Shown one piece after another: positions 14,896-25,023 of a stretch of DNA of 45,810 bases. How positions within the stretch are numbered: the stretch's first letter is position 1; each line of letters begins with the position of its first letter. Location of the stretch: positions 1-45,810 of the forward strand of contig CALCBD010000002.1 in the NCBI GenBank assembly GCA_937897985.1, read 5' to 3'. This stretch comes from an uncultured Paludibacter sp. (GTDB lineage Bacteria > Bacteroidota > Bacteroidia > Bacteroidales > Paludibacteraceae). The position numbers and the translations under genes were made by a program. The notes under the pieces were generated by a model, which had not been told where the DNA came from, searched no databases, and worked only from the letters and a program-made list of their open reading frames with translations.

Positions 14896-17688
14896 TTATA
14901 ATTTCAGAAATAGTTCCATTCCAAAACTAAATGTTCCCAAATTTCTTTGAGTCAATGTAGTAGAAGTTGAAGAATGTACCCACGGTTCATAAAACAATGT
15001 ATTATTAACAAAAAATGAAAAACCGGCTACTTTCGAGATTTCTTTCGTCAAACGGGTCGAAATATTCCAAATGGGTACATCTGTACGGGATGGAATTTTA
15101 TCTGTATTGTCAATGATATTATCTTTTAATAAATGCCCCATTATCCGGGTTAAAGGATCGTTTAACATTTCCTTGGTAATGGGGTAACTGTCAAATCCAC
15201 CTGATTGATTAACAACAATATATCCAAGTGGAACTTTTTTTTCAGTTGTATTCCAGTTGGCTGATGACCAGCTTACAAAGACAGTATTCGACATTACCAT
15301 TTTAATGGCAGGAATGTTGGTTACAGCCCTGAAAGTTGAATTTAAACTGCTGTAATAATTTGTAGTACTACCTCCGTTATAAATGAACTTGAATGGTGGT
15401 GTCTGGTTGTCAATAAAATAGTTATTCCACGTGATGGAAGGTTCCCGTAATGGATTTCCATATTCAATTCCTACTGTTTTTGAACTTGTTTCATTGTATG
15501 CTGCACTGAAATAAAATGAAGTATTTAAGAAATTTGATCGACCCAGATTGGCATCTAATTCAATCCCTATGTTTCTCGACCATTCTGTATTGCCATATAA
15601 ACCCTTGGTAGCATATACTGTATCAACTCTTGCCGGCTGAGTAGTCGGATCTAAAACAGGTTTTTGATTTGGAATGTATTTTAATCCTTTGCCAATTTCA
15701 TAATATTCAGCTAAATATGAAAAATATTCAGTTTTTGAACCAAAACCATTTGGAGTTAAATCATGGAAAGCAACAATATTAATGCTTCGTTCCTGAGGTA
15801 GTTTTAAATCAATCCCAACTTCAAATTTGGTATTAGTTGCATTTTTCAGACCAATACTTCTTTGTACATCATATACCATTGTGTGGTACATAACCATTCG
15901 TTCAGCAGGATTTATCTGATATACGGTGCTGGCAGCAATTCTGTCAATGTATTTTTTTTCGGGATATAAATGCATCAATCCGGGTGTTTTTGAATTTTTT
16001 CCGTAACCCAGTCTAAGCTCCAGATTCTTATGAAGTTCTATCGAGGCATTAATACGTGGTGATAAAGAAGAAACCTGCTCTTCCATTCCCGGCTGAAGTA
16101 CATTAAACCTTAATCCGGCACTCAGGTTGGTTTTCATTCCAAACATTTTCCACATCATTTTATCTTCAAGATATGCTGAAATCTGATTTATCGGTGGAAT
16201 ATCGTAATAAGGGCGCGGACGTCCATCTTCGTTTGATTTTAATGGCAACAATGGATCATCGTTATAGTACCCGAGAGCTTTGTTTTGCTCATAGCGATAT
16301 TCGGCACCCATACTCATTTGGTGTGACCATGATTTTAATACTGAGAATCCAAAATTATTCGACACTTTGAAAAATAAATCCTGTGGATTGCTTTTTGTAC
16401 CTCCGCTTCCATAATATGATGTAGTTTTGTAAGGGACTTCAAAATAACCTGTTTCAAGTGAAGAAATAATTGGTTTAAAACCATTTACACTGACGTTTGC
16501 AATTTTGTGTGATTCGCTTATTTGAGTTGAATATCCAACAACATACGACAAGGTTCGCATCCATGGGAAATTAAATGCAATTTTACCATCATGACTGATT
16601 TTAAAATTGTTATTTGTTTGTTTATCTTCACTTCCTGCCATTAAAGCGTCGGCATCCCTAACTGACAAATCTATCAATCCACTATAATTAAATTTAGTAT
16701 TCGTACGCCATTTATTAAAAAAAGTATTGGCGTAATTAATAGAAAATGAATACCTGTCAAAAGATTCAGTCTTTCTTCTCGGATCGCCCCAGGCTTGTAC
16801 ATAATCAAAGTTTGTATTCAGAAAACCACCTTTTTTCCCAAGTGCAATACCTTTCCCAAGTGAAGTATTTATGGTTGTGGGATTGACTTTCGTCCTTATT
16901 TCAAGGGGTGTTTTACCTGATTTGGATTTTACAATGACAGCACCCGAAGTTAAATCACCGTATTCAGCTGATGGTATACCTCTGATTACTTCGACTGTCT
17001 CAATGTTGTCAGCCGAAATTTGCCGTAAATCTACCCCCTGACCGGCTGTATTGTTATTTCCTCCTAACTTTGAATCAATGTTTGCATTGTTCGAAACCGG
17101 TACTCCATCAACAATTATCGATGCACCGAAAGAGTTGTTTTTGTCCATTCCGGCATTACTTGCTGTTCGTATTTGCAAAGTACTTGCAACTGTCAAATCG
17201 GATGTTTGCATCTTAGCTCCCGGAAGTAATTGCATTATATCACCCAGATTAGTGGCTTGCAGGTGTTCAATGGCTTGTTGGCCAATGGTTGACGATGTTG
17301 CCGCTCCTGCAGCGTTGTTTTTAGCCACCACACTTACTTCTTTTAGCTGCAGGGAAGTTTCGATCAGCCGCACCGTGAATGCCAGTTCCCTGTTTACATT
17401 GACCGTCCGCACAACTGTTTCGTAACCCAGACAGGAAATTTCGACAGTTGCCTGACCCCTGGGTACGTTTACCATTGTACCCACACCATTTACATCGGTC
17501 ACGGCATATACACCTAAACTTTTCATTTGCAGGGCTGCACCGATGATGGTTTCTTTTGACAAACTGTCAGCAACCGTAATGCGGACGGTGTAAGACTCTC
17601 GCTTAGCATTTTGAGCCAGGGCATTTACTGTTGGTAATAGTGATAAAAACAGCAATGCTGAAAAAATAAAATGTTTTATGCTCACCAT
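14896..17688 (-). CDS. TonB-dependent outer-membrane receptor
   Basis: A 930-residue outer-membrane transporter. Order of parts: signal peptide (1-25), carboxypeptidase-like regulatory domain (about 30-115, TDVNGVGTMVNVPRGQATVE + ISCLGYE), plug (about 125-255, with EHLQATNLGDIMQLLPGAK and IETVEVIRGIPSAEYGDLTS + GAVIVKSK), then the beta-barrel ending in FSFGMELFLKL. It takes up its ligand using the proton motive force relayed by TonB. It is the first gene of the six-gene operon. Between it and the upstream gene are two related palindromes (17707-17767). There is no SusD gene beside it, which speaks against a glycan system; the neighbouring peptidases suggest peptides or a peptide-bound ligand. 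Confidence 0.95.
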   Translation of the reverse strand: MVSIKHFIFSALLFLSLLPTVNALAQNAKRESYTVRITVADSLSKETIIGAALQMKSLGVYAVTDVNGVGTMVNVPRGQATVEISCLGYETVVRTVNVNRELAFTVRLIETSLQLKEVSVVAKNNAAGAATSSTIGQQAIEHLQATNLGDIMQLLPGAKMQTSDLTVASTLQIRTASNAGMDKNNSFGASIIVDGVPVSNNANIDSKLGGNNNTAGQGVDLRQISADNIETVEVIRGIPSAEYGDLTSGAVIVKSKSGKTPLEIRTKVNPTTINTSLGKGIALGKKGGFLNTNFDYVQAWGDPRRKTESFDRYSFSINYANTFFNKWRTNTKFNYSGLIDLSVRDADALMAGSEDKQTNNNFKISHDGKIAFNFPWMRTLSYVVGYSTQISESHKIANVSVNGFKPIISSLETGYFEVPYKTTSYYGSGGTKSNPQDLFFKVSNNFGFSVLKSWSHQMSMGAEYRYEQNKALGYYNDDPLLPLKSNEDGRPRPYYDIPPINQISAYLEDKMMWKMFGMKTNLSAGLRFNVLQPGMEEQVSSLSPRINASIELHKNLELRLGYGKNSKTPGLMHLYPEKKYIDRIAASTVYQINPAERMVMYHTMVYDVQRSIGLKNATNTKFEVGIDLKLPQERSINIVAFHDLTPNGFGSKTEYFSYLAEYYEIGKGLKYIPNQKPVLDPTTQPARVDTVYATKGLYGNTEWSRNIGIELDANLGRSNFLNTSFYFSAAYNETSSKTVGIEYGNPLREPSITWNNYFIDNQTPPFKFIYNGGSTTNYYSSLNSTFRAVTNIPAIKMVMSNTVFVSWSSANWNTTEKKVPLGYIVVNQSGGFDSYPITKEMLNDPLTRIMGHLLKDNIIDNTDKIPSRTDVPIWNISTRLTKEISKVAGFSFFVNNTLFYEPWVHSSTSTTLTQRNLGTFSFGMELFLKL

Positions 17689-17706
17689 ATCATTCTTTTT
17701 AATTAG

Positions 17707-17767
17707 AATTATTCGTCTGTGAACGAATAATTTATAGAAATAATCAATTTTTTCGTCTACAGACGAA
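17707..17767. promoter_or_regulatory. paired palindromes before the TonB receptor operon
   Basis: AATTATTCGT/ACGAATAATT (17707-17732) is a perfect 10-bp dyad with a six-base loop, and TTCGTCT/AGACGAA (17752-17767) a perfect 7-bp dyad. They share TTCGTCTGT in opposite orientation. No T run follows on the minus strand, so a regulator site seems more likely than a terminator. Confidence 0.45.
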
Positions 17768-17771
17768 TATT

Positions 17772-19400
17772 TTACAGAAGGATTTTTGCCGTTTTATTGC
17801 CAATGTGGATTATGTAAACGCCTTTAGTTAATTCAACGGTGTTTTTACCGACTTCTGAAACAAAGTTTTTAATTACTTGACCGCTTATACTAAATACTTT
17901 TACTGATACAGGAGCAACGGTTTCAAAGTAAACTGAGTTGCCAAATGTAGTAAGATTGTAGGGCTTAATTTGGTTGATGCCTGATAGTTGAACGTCAAGA
18001 TCAGTTGCATTGCGTGCAAAAATAGTATGAGTTGTCACTGCAGAACTGTTTTTTGCTACTATAACAATCACATTTCTTTTGGCAGGAATAATCGTGTTTA
18101 TATAATCGGGATTGGGCATACTGCTTGGTGTTCGGAATGTTGTAGTTGTACTTGCCATTGAAACATCGTGAATAATGTATGGTGAATTTGGTCCAAAAGT
18201 TTTAGTTTCATTAGCTTCATCAAAATACAACTCATTGATTTGCACCAATTGATTGGTTCGGTTGGGAATATTGGCAAGAGTAACGACAGGAGGAACAATT
18301 GTATTCCCTGTTGAAACCAATGAGAAATCGTTATAAGGATACAATTGGGGCGAATCGTTGATGCGATTTACTTGAGCTATAATATTTGTAATTTTATCAC
18401 CTTGGTTAAAGGTCGTTACTATGTTTCGATATGGGTCAGAAATTAACATTCCAGCCGTGTTGTCTTGTAAGAAAAGTGTTTTATAAGTTGCTGTATAAGA
18501 TGCTGTAACGGTTGCCTCACCTATATATTTATAGTATGTCAGGTTTGTGCCAGTTGCAGCCATTCTTGTATAAAACTCAGCTAAAGTTGAAATTTGCTCA
18601 GGGAATGTTATCAGCACCACTTCTTCGCGACTATCCACTTTACCGGCAGCCACAGCTATCATTCTTATTTTTGTAGTTGTAGAAATGTTTAATGGAGTTG
18701 AATAAACACTCGAAGAAGTTGAAGGCACTGTGCCATCGGTTGTGTAATAAATAGTTGCTCCTGAAGTTACAGTGTTTAACGTAACTGTTTGCGACGTTTC
18801 GTAAATTCCTGTTGGCGATGATGAAGTTGGTGTGGCAACCTGTTCGGTTCCGTAGTCTGTAATCATAAAATCATCTATGTTAAACTGCTCGTTTGCATTG
18901 TTAGGTGTACGACATGTAACAACAATTTTAAATCGAATATTTCCACTGTAATTTACAGGAAGTGAATAGGTAAGTAAAGTACCACTCCATTTTGGAATAA
19001 CTACCGGATTACCAATAGTCTCCCAAACTGTACCGCCGTTTATTGATTTTTGAATGGTAAATTCTCCTCCACTATGATTGGAATAAGAACCATAATTAAA
19101 TGACAAAACACCAGCGCCAGCTTTATCAAAGTTCATTTGAGTATAATTGCCGCCTGTATATCCACGCATACGAACTGCACTTGTGCCATTAAATCGATCA
19201 TCTGCACCCATTTGATTATAAAACATGTACCAGGTGCCAGAAGGATATATAATTGCTGCTCCTCCACCTGTAAAACTTTTAACGGTAGAGCCTGGATTAT
19301 CAAAATTCTCAAAAAGTGTGATTGCATTCAGAGAATTGGTGCTTAATAGCAGAATTGTAAGTAATGCAACCATTTTAAGACGAAGTAAATTTGTATTCAT
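17772..19400 (-). CDS. T9SS-secreted protein with CHB_HEX and OB-like domains
   Basis: A 542-residue secreted protein. Parts: signal peptide (about 1-26), a jelly-roll-like N-terminal domain (27-185), a chitobiase/beta-hexosaminidase C-terminal-type domain (about 195-265, GATIYYTTDGTVPSTSSSVY), a DUF5689/OB-like region (about 270-470, GEATVTASYTATYKTLFLQD), and a type IX sorting tail (475-542) ending VELTKGVYIIHIGNKTAKIL + L. It should be carried across the outer membrane by the type IX system and anchored or released. No catalytic motif is visible. Its neighbour at 19544 has the same type of tail, so both may work on the surface. The jelly-roll and OB assignments are from pattern only. Confidence 0.8.
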   Translation of the reverse strand: MNTNLLRLKMVALLTILLLSTNSLNAITLFENFDNPGSTVKSFTGGGAAIIYPSGTWYMFYNQMGADDRFNGTSAVRMRGYTGGNYTQMNFDKAGAGVLSFNYGSYSNHSGGEFTIQKSINGGTVWETIGNPVVIPKWSGTLLTYSLPVNYSGNIRFKIVVTCRTPNNANEQFNIDDFMITDYGTEQVATPTSSSPTGIYETSQTVTLNTVTSGATIYYTTDGTVPSTSSSVYSTPLNISTTTKIRMIAVAAGKVDSREEVVLITFPEQISTLAEFYTRMAATGTNLTYYKYIGEATVTASYTATYKTLFLQDNTAGMLISDPYRNIVTTFNQGDKITNIIAQVNRINDSPQLYPYNDFSLVSTGNTIVPPVVTLANIPNRTNQLVQINELYFDEANETKTFGPNSPYIIHDVSMASTTTTFRTPSSMPNPDYINTIIPAKRNVIVIVAKNSSAVTTHTIFARNATDLDVQLSGINQIKPYNLTTFGNSVYFETVAPVSVKVFSISGQVIKNFVSEVGKNTVELTKGVYIIHIGNKTAKILL

Positions 19401-19473
19401 ATCTTTTGTATTTATTATAAAAAACTAATCTTTATTAATATGAAAACAAACAGAAGAATAAGTTCAGAAAACC

Positions 19474-19517
19474 AATAAAAACCGTCTTTTGTCGTGAAAC
19501 AAAAGGCGGTTTTTATT
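19474..19517. terminator. bidirectional-looking terminator
   Basis: Nineteen-base arms (19474-19492 and 19499-19517), with one imperfect pair, enclose CGTGAA; the arms end in A-rich and T-rich tracts. It ends the 1537-residue protein gene on the minus strand. Confidence 0.8.
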
Positions 19518-19543
19518 ATTCATGTCCGGTCGTTGAGGGATTA

Positions 19544-22500
19544 TTATTTCACAAATTTAATTGCTTTGCCATTGATTTTCACAATGTAAATGCCATTTTC
19601 AAGATTACGGGAATAAGTGGCGTTTACATTTGCAATATCAATTAAAGTCCCGTTGACTGAATAGAGTTCAATGTTCGAATTTTCGGCAACACGTACTTCA
19701 ATTCCGGTTTTGGTTTTCAATACATCAGCTGTCGGGGCAGTATTTTTCAAACCGGTAATGGTAAATGGAAGTGTCGATTCATGTGCTCCTGCATAAGTGT
19801 ATGACGCATCGCGGGTCTTACCTGTAATGTCGGTAGTTACTGCACTCAGACCCGGAACTTTAAGAATTGAATTCTGAACGGAACCGCCTGCAATCATAAG
19901 ATTACCGTTTTGTGCATCAGCAAATTCAACATCAGCATTTTTCGAATCGATATCGTTAGGAAAACATGCTGCCTTATAATCATTGAAGTTTTGATAAGTA
20001 TCAACATATCTCGCATAAGTATTTCCGGCTCTCAGATAATAAATGTTATTATTTACAGGTCCGGTAGTGATATTTTTCGAAATCAGTACACTTTTCGCAT
20101 CTTCATTGCTGATAAAGATATTGTTTTGCACATCCGCTTTGTAATTGGTAGTAGTAAATGAAATCGCATTGTATGCTCCCGCCTGGGTTGGTAAAGTTAA
20201 AGCAGGTAAATAGAATGTGTTGTGATAAATTTTTGTTGTTCCAAACCCTATTTCAGCAATGTACGTCTGGTTTAAATTAGCAGGTCCGCTAACTGACCTG
20301 TTCATGCCACTAAACATATTGTTGAAAATATAAACGTTGAATGGATTTGTGCTTGTCGCTCCTGTTAAAATCCCCTGTGTTGCATAAGTTCCTGTTCCGT
20401 TTTGAATTGATGAAAGCTCTGTGAATTTATTTCCAACAACATACATATCTCCGGTAGAACCTCTCAGCCAAACTCCGATTCCTGAACCAATTGTTGTGCC
20501 TTTCTGAACTTTAATTTCATTTCCGGAAACATTAACTCCACTACAGTAGTTAACTTCAATGCCTGTGCCACTTGCAGTTATCAGGTTATTGGTGATTTCG
20601 AGACCTGCAATTCTGGTCGTTGCACTACCCGAGCGGTTACATCTGATTCCGTAACCCGATTGGGTCGATGGATTAGTTGTAATCTGGTTGTTTGTAATGA
20701 CCGTTCCCATAGGTGACAGGTCCTGTGTAACTCCTTTGAACTGATTGATATAAACCGACATGGGTGATGTTCCGGTCGATTTGTTATTGAAAATCATGTT
20801 TTTGATTGTTGTTGCATTGCTTGCTACAATGTTAATCAAAGCAGAACCGCTCAAAGCATCCACCGGAGTTGTAAATGTCAGTCTCCTGGTATTTCCACCC
20901 ACTGCATAACCATCGATGGTAACATTGCCTGTTGGTACAACTGTAGCATCCGACAAAGCAGTATTAAGATTCCCTGTAGCACAACCTATCACGAAATGTC
21001 CGTAAGGACCAACATTTGCAGCTGTCTGAGTAAATGTAACTGTTCGGTCGGCATCGGTATTCGGACGTATCGTAAGTTTATTCGGGCCTATCTGTTTAGC
21101 CAGACCAAAGTTGGCAGGTTCTGTAATGTCAGAATTTATTTCAAATACAATGTCACCTCCTACAGTAATAGCATCGTTCACCGATTTGACAGCATCGCTC
21201 AATGTTGCAAAATCAGAATTGGCAGCACTACCCACACTGAATGTGCCCTGCATGGCTTTGAAAATAAATGGCAATGCGGCTTCGTGAGCACCGGCATAAG
21301 TGTTTTTTGTATTGCGTGTTGTACCTAAAATATCGGTTATTACACTTGCAAGAGCCGGAACTTTCAAATCTTCATCTTTAACAGAAACTCCGCTGATGGT
21401 AAGGTCTCCTGCAGTTGCATTGTTAAAATTGACAGCTGCAACTTTACTGTGAGAATCCAGATTTGTGGTTGAAACCCAAAGGTTCGGATCGGTATAATCT
21501 GTCGTACCGATAGCTCCCGGAAGTCCGCCTGTACCCGGATAACTTACCACATTGTAATCTGAAGTTAATGTGCCGGTGTCATTCAGATATATACAATAAT
21601 GTTTTTGCAGGTTTCCTTCGGCATTCGAACGGGCGTTAACAAAGATATTATTTTTAATATCGTCGGTAGCTGAATATACTTTTGCAAAAGCAGAGGTGTA
21701 ACTTGTACCGGCAACTCCAACACCCGAACCTGTAATTAATACCGTATTGTTGTAGAAATTATTGTTTTGTGTTACAGCAGTTCCCAGTTTTCGGATACCA
21801 ACTATAGCAACAGCACTTGAAATGCCATCACCGAGTGTAATCATATTGTTGATTGTGTTGGTCAATCCGCGTGTAATAGAGATTCCAACCACATTTGCTG
21901 CTGTGTTTGTCGAAGCGGTTTTCAGATTGTAAATTTTATTTTTTTCAATCAAAGTAACTGAAGTAGTACTTGTGGTATGGTTATCAATGCCATAAACATC
22001 AGTTGCAAGAGAAGTGTTCGTATTCTCAAGATTGTAAATTGAATTACCCGAAGCTGTATTGCCGGTGCTGTTCGAATTCAGAACCATACCTATCAAACCT
22101 GCATCAATTCCCTGAGTGGTTATAACCCTTGTTCCATCAGATTTAATATCACGAACGGTATTATTGCTGAATACATTTACGCCGGCACCATTACAGTATA
22201 TTCCATTTACAGCCATCGAGCCGGTTGAAGATGCTTTAAGATTTGCAATTGTATTACCGGAAAATGTAATTCCGATATTACCCATTGTAATTCCTCTTAA
22301 ATTAACCTGTCCTCCGGTATATGTTGAACCTTTATGCTCGATACTATTTGCAACTGTTTCACTACCAATAATATTGTTTGTAAATGTCAGAGCTCCGGCA
22401 CCGCTTGTACTTACTGCATAAAGATGACCTCTGTTGACAGTGTTGAGGTAGTCGGCAACGATTCCTCCGATTTTATTGTTCGAAAATACCTGTGTTGCAG

Positions 22501-24157
22501 CAGCTGCAGTAACGATATTCACACCGACAGTTAACGCTCCTGCAGCAGCTCCGTTATATTTAACTACTATCGATCCGGTCGATGTGGATGAACCAATTGT
22601 ATTACCTGTGATTGTACCGACATTTACTGATCCCGCAGCATGCCAATAGCCAATAAATGCAGACGAACCATTTGTAACAAAATCAGTTGTAATATCATAA
22701 TTAGCAATTGTATTGTTTTGAATGCTTGATGCTGTAGTTGTACCGATTGATGTATAAAGTCCGACAGGTCTTCCTAAACCTCCGGTTACAGTCCATGGTG
22801 TTCCTCCTGCATTAGGTGTGGAACCTCCGATATAATTATCTTTTATCACAAAGTTGTTACCTGTTGAAGCTGAAAAATATATACCGTAATGGAAAGCGCT
22901 AGTGGTTGCATTGTAAGAACGTGAAACTGTCTGATACAAGCTGTTTCCCGAAATTTCCCAATCTGTATTGTTCGCTCCGATATTGATACCGTAGGTTGAA
23001 TTGGTTGAGACATTACCTAAATAAAAGTCAAAAATATTGTTGTTGCGAATAATATTTCCACTATTATCTTTCGGTGATGCTGTCCCGGTCGAGCCAATAC
23101 CCACAGCAGCAGCTCCCATTGCATTAATGTCGTTGTATTCAATGATATTATTGTCATTGCCATCCGCACCCGATGTAGTTGAGAAGAAAATCACACCTGC
23201 ACCGGTTGACGGACATTTACCGGTGATAGTTGAATATTGTATTATGTTATTTTTAGCATCATTGATAAGCCTGATAGTTCTGTTGCTGTTGTCAGCGTTG
23301 CTTGTATGTGAAATTGTAAGTGATTTTGGATTACCTGTTTTATTTAATCTTCCGTTGATGACAACATTGTCAGCTCCGTTCAGGTCGATTAAAGTACCTA
23401 CAAAAGCACCGGAAATTGTATCAGTTGCTGTCGGATAAATCGTCAGAGAATTCCAGCTTGCTACAGCAGGTTGATTCAGAACTGCCGAAGCTGTTTCGGT
23501 AGTATTTCCCGCAATCTGAATTTCAATGGTTTTGTCAGCCTGATCGGAGTGTGCATTGATGGAATCAAAAGCTGCTTTCAAAGTCGGAAAACCTGTGTTT
23601 TCAGTTATTCCGTTTGCTCCTTTCACTATTACCGGACGCGAAATTGTAAATGTGGAAACATAATTGGCTGAATTGTTGGATAACCAGCTATCGCCCTGAC
23701 CACCTTCGGCACTCCAGCTTTTTGCCCAGACATGCAGTTGGTAAGTTCCGTTTTGTAGCATTAAGTTGCTGATATTGATAGTGGTGGTCTTAGTGCCCTG
23801 AAAATCATTACCACCTAATGCTGTTTGATCCCAAATAACTTCGACCGGAGCAATAATATCGGTTAATCCATCCGAGGTGGTAACCTTGTAATAAAATGCT
23901 CCACCCGTACGATCCTGAGTGTCGCTCCAGTATTTCATATCACAACCTGTAATTTCGAGTGTGTTTACTGTCCCGAAATTGGCACCGTTCAATGCTGAGG
24001 CTCCTGAAGCAGGGTCAGAATCTGACAAAAAATAGTTGCCGGCAGTACCTGCTCCGTTTACCTTTATTGTCAGAAAATCGTTGTACCAGCCTGTGGCGGC
24101 CGATAATGTAGCGGTACCGGCCAAGATAGCCAGTAAAAATAAAGTAATTTTTCTCAT
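19544..24157 (-). CDS. large T9SS-secreted beta-helix repeat protein
   Basis: A 1537-residue surface or secreted protein. A signal peptide (MRKITLFLLAILAGTATLSA) is followed by an N-terminal beta-sandwich (to about 175), then two solenoid blocks rich in Asn, Thr and Ile with repeats such as NIIRNNNIFDF and NNIIEYNDINAMG, the look of right-handed parallel beta-helix (PbH1) repeats. Both blocks end alike: LKVPALASVITDILGTTRNT + KNTYAGAHEAALPF near 960 and LKVPGLSAVTTDITGKTRDA + SYTYAGAHESTLPF near 1460, showing internal duplication. The last 70 residues are a type IX sorting domain (RNLENGIYIVKINGKAIKFV). Beta-helix proteins of this kind are often adhesins or polysaccharide-binding or -cleaving proteins; no catalytic residues can be assigned here. 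Confidence 0.85.
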   Translation of the reverse strand: MRKITLFLLAILAGTATLSAATGWYNDFLTIKVNGAGTAGNYFLSDSDPASGASALNGANFGTVNTLEITGCDMKYWSDTQDRTGGAFYYKVTTSDGLTDIIAPVEVIWDQTALGGNDFQGTKTTTINISNLMLQNGTYQLHVWAKSWSAEGGQGDSWLSNNSANYVSTFTISRPVIVKGANGITENTGFPTLKAAFDSINAHSDQADKTIEIQIAGNTTETASAVLNQPAVASWNSLTIYPTATDTISGAFVGTLIDLNGADNVVINGRLNKTGNPKSLTISHTSNADNSNRTIRLINDAKNNIIQYSTITGKCPSTGAGVIFFSTTSGADGNDNNIIEYNDINAMGAAAVGIGSTGTASPKDNSGNIIRNNNIFDFYLGNVSTNSTYGINIGANNTDWEISGNSLYQTVSRSYNATTSAFHYGIYFSASTGNNFVIKDNYIGGSTPNAGGTPWTVTGGLGRPVGLYTSIGTTTASSIQNNTIANYDITTDFVTNGSSAFIGYWHAAGSVNVGTITGNTIGSSTSTGSIVVKYNGAAAGALTVGVNIVTAAAATQVFSNNKIGGIVADYLNTVNRGHLYAVSTSGAGALTFTNNIIGSETVANSIEHKGSTYTGGQVNLRGITMGNIGITFSGNTIANLKASSTGSMAVNGIYCNGAGVNVFSNNTVRDIKSDGTRVITTQGIDAGLIGMVLNSNSTGNTASGNSIYNLENTNTSLATDVYGIDNHTTSTTSVTLIEKNKIYNLKTASTNTAANVVGISITRGLTNTINNMITLGDGISSAVAIVGIRKLGTAVTQNNNFYNNTVLITGSGVGVAGTSYTSAFAKVYSATDDIKNNIFVNARSNAEGNLQKHYCIYLNDTGTLTSDYNVVSYPGTGGLPGAIGTTDYTDPNLWVSTTNLDSHSKVAAVNFNNATAGDLTISGVSVKDEDLKVPALASVITDILGTTRNTKNTYAGAHEAALPFIFKAMQGTFSVGSAANSDFATLSDAVKSVNDAITVGGDIVFEINSDITEPANFGLAKQIGPNKLTIRPNTDADRTVTFTQTAANVGPYGHFVIGCATGNLNTALSDATVVPTGNVTIDGYAVGGNTRRLTFTTPVDALSGSALINIVASNATTIKNMIFNNKSTGTSPMSVYINQFKGVTQDLSPMGTVITNNQITTNPSTQSGYGIRCNRSGSATTRIAGLEITNNLITASGTGIEVNYCSGVNVSGNEIKVQKGTTIGSGIGVWLRGSTGDMYVVGNKFTELSSIQNGTGTYATQGILTGATSTNPFNVYIFNNMFSGMNRSVSGPANLNQTYIAEIGFGTTKIYHNTFYLPALTLPTQAGAYNAISFTTTNYKADVQNNIFISNEDAKSVLISKNITTGPVNNNIYYLRAGNTYARYVDTYQNFNDYKAACFPNDIDSKNADVEFADAQNGNLMIAGGSVQNSILKVPGLSAVTTDITGKTRDASYTYAGAHESTLPFTITGLKNTAPTADVLKTKTGIEVRVAENSNIELYSVNGTLIDIANVNATYSRNLENGIYIVKINGKAIKFVK

Positions 24158-25023
24158 AACAATTTAATTTTGATAGTATGAAAATCTGTTTTTTTGTAGT
24201 TTCTAAAAATTTTTAATAATAACGCCGAATATGGACTAAATTATTAGAAACTAATACAAAGATAAAACAATTTTCTTAATTATAGTTTTAAAAACTGAAA
24301 ATAGATGAATGAAAAAATTTGAATTTTGTTGTTAATAAATTTCTTCGATGATTTAAGCCGGTTAATTTGTTTATGTAAATTACAGATAATCAAATTAATG
24401 AAATAAAAAGCAGTTGAATTCCTGTTTTGCTTAGACAGCTTTTCTTACTTAAAAAAATAAAACAACATTAAAAAATAAATTTCAATTCATGTGCTCTCGT
24501 TGATTTTCAGAGTGTTAATATTTTAATGTTGGGTTGAAAATCAGACTTTCGGGCGTAAATTCAACTCCTGAACATTCGAAATACTCAAAAAATCAATACT
24601 ACATCATCCGGCAAATGAAAGTGGCTCTAAGTTTTGTGTTTTTTTGTCAATTAATTCCGGTTGCAAAGTTAAGTCAGAAGAATGAATAATTCTGTACGTT
24701 GTGCAACGAAAACACTGAAATCTTTTGATTTTAATCAAATTTCTTACAATTATTCTTTCAAAGAGATACAATTTTCGAAATAATATGTACTTTTGGGTTC
24801 GGTTTTCGAACAAAAGTCAGAGGTGTAAAATCCTGACTGTCAAACGATTTTTTTTATCAGTGCAATTTTGATTAACATTCTGAAATTTAGTCATATAGCC
24901 TGAATCTTTTTTTAAACTGATATTTATTGATGACGAAGCGAAAAATGGGTTTAAACTACTTCACTTTTATTCAGTCAACAGTTACAATATAAAAATTACC
25001 CGTTTTTCATCCAGTTCAATGAT
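24158..25023. other. divergent intergenic region
   Basis: 866 bases between two divergent genes, AT-rich and without a convincing gene. A -7 element TATCTTTG on the minus strand (24264-24257) could serve the beta-helix protein gene, giving a leader of about 90 bases. A 69-codon open frame at 24604-24813 (minus) has no ribosome site or recognisable character and was left out. No hairpin of note was found. Confidence 0.5.
24257..24264 (-). promoter_or_regulatory. putative -7 element of the beta-helix protein gene
   Basis: On the minus strand the bases read TATCTTTG (TAnnTTTG), about 100 bases before the start codon. No clear -33 TTG accompanies it. Confidence 0.4.

Noticed and set aside
24604..24813. 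69-codon minus-strand open frame in the large divergent intergenic region
   Set aside because: Its sequence is rich in Arg, Ile and Phe as expected from AT-rich non-coding DNA, with no ribosome site and no family.
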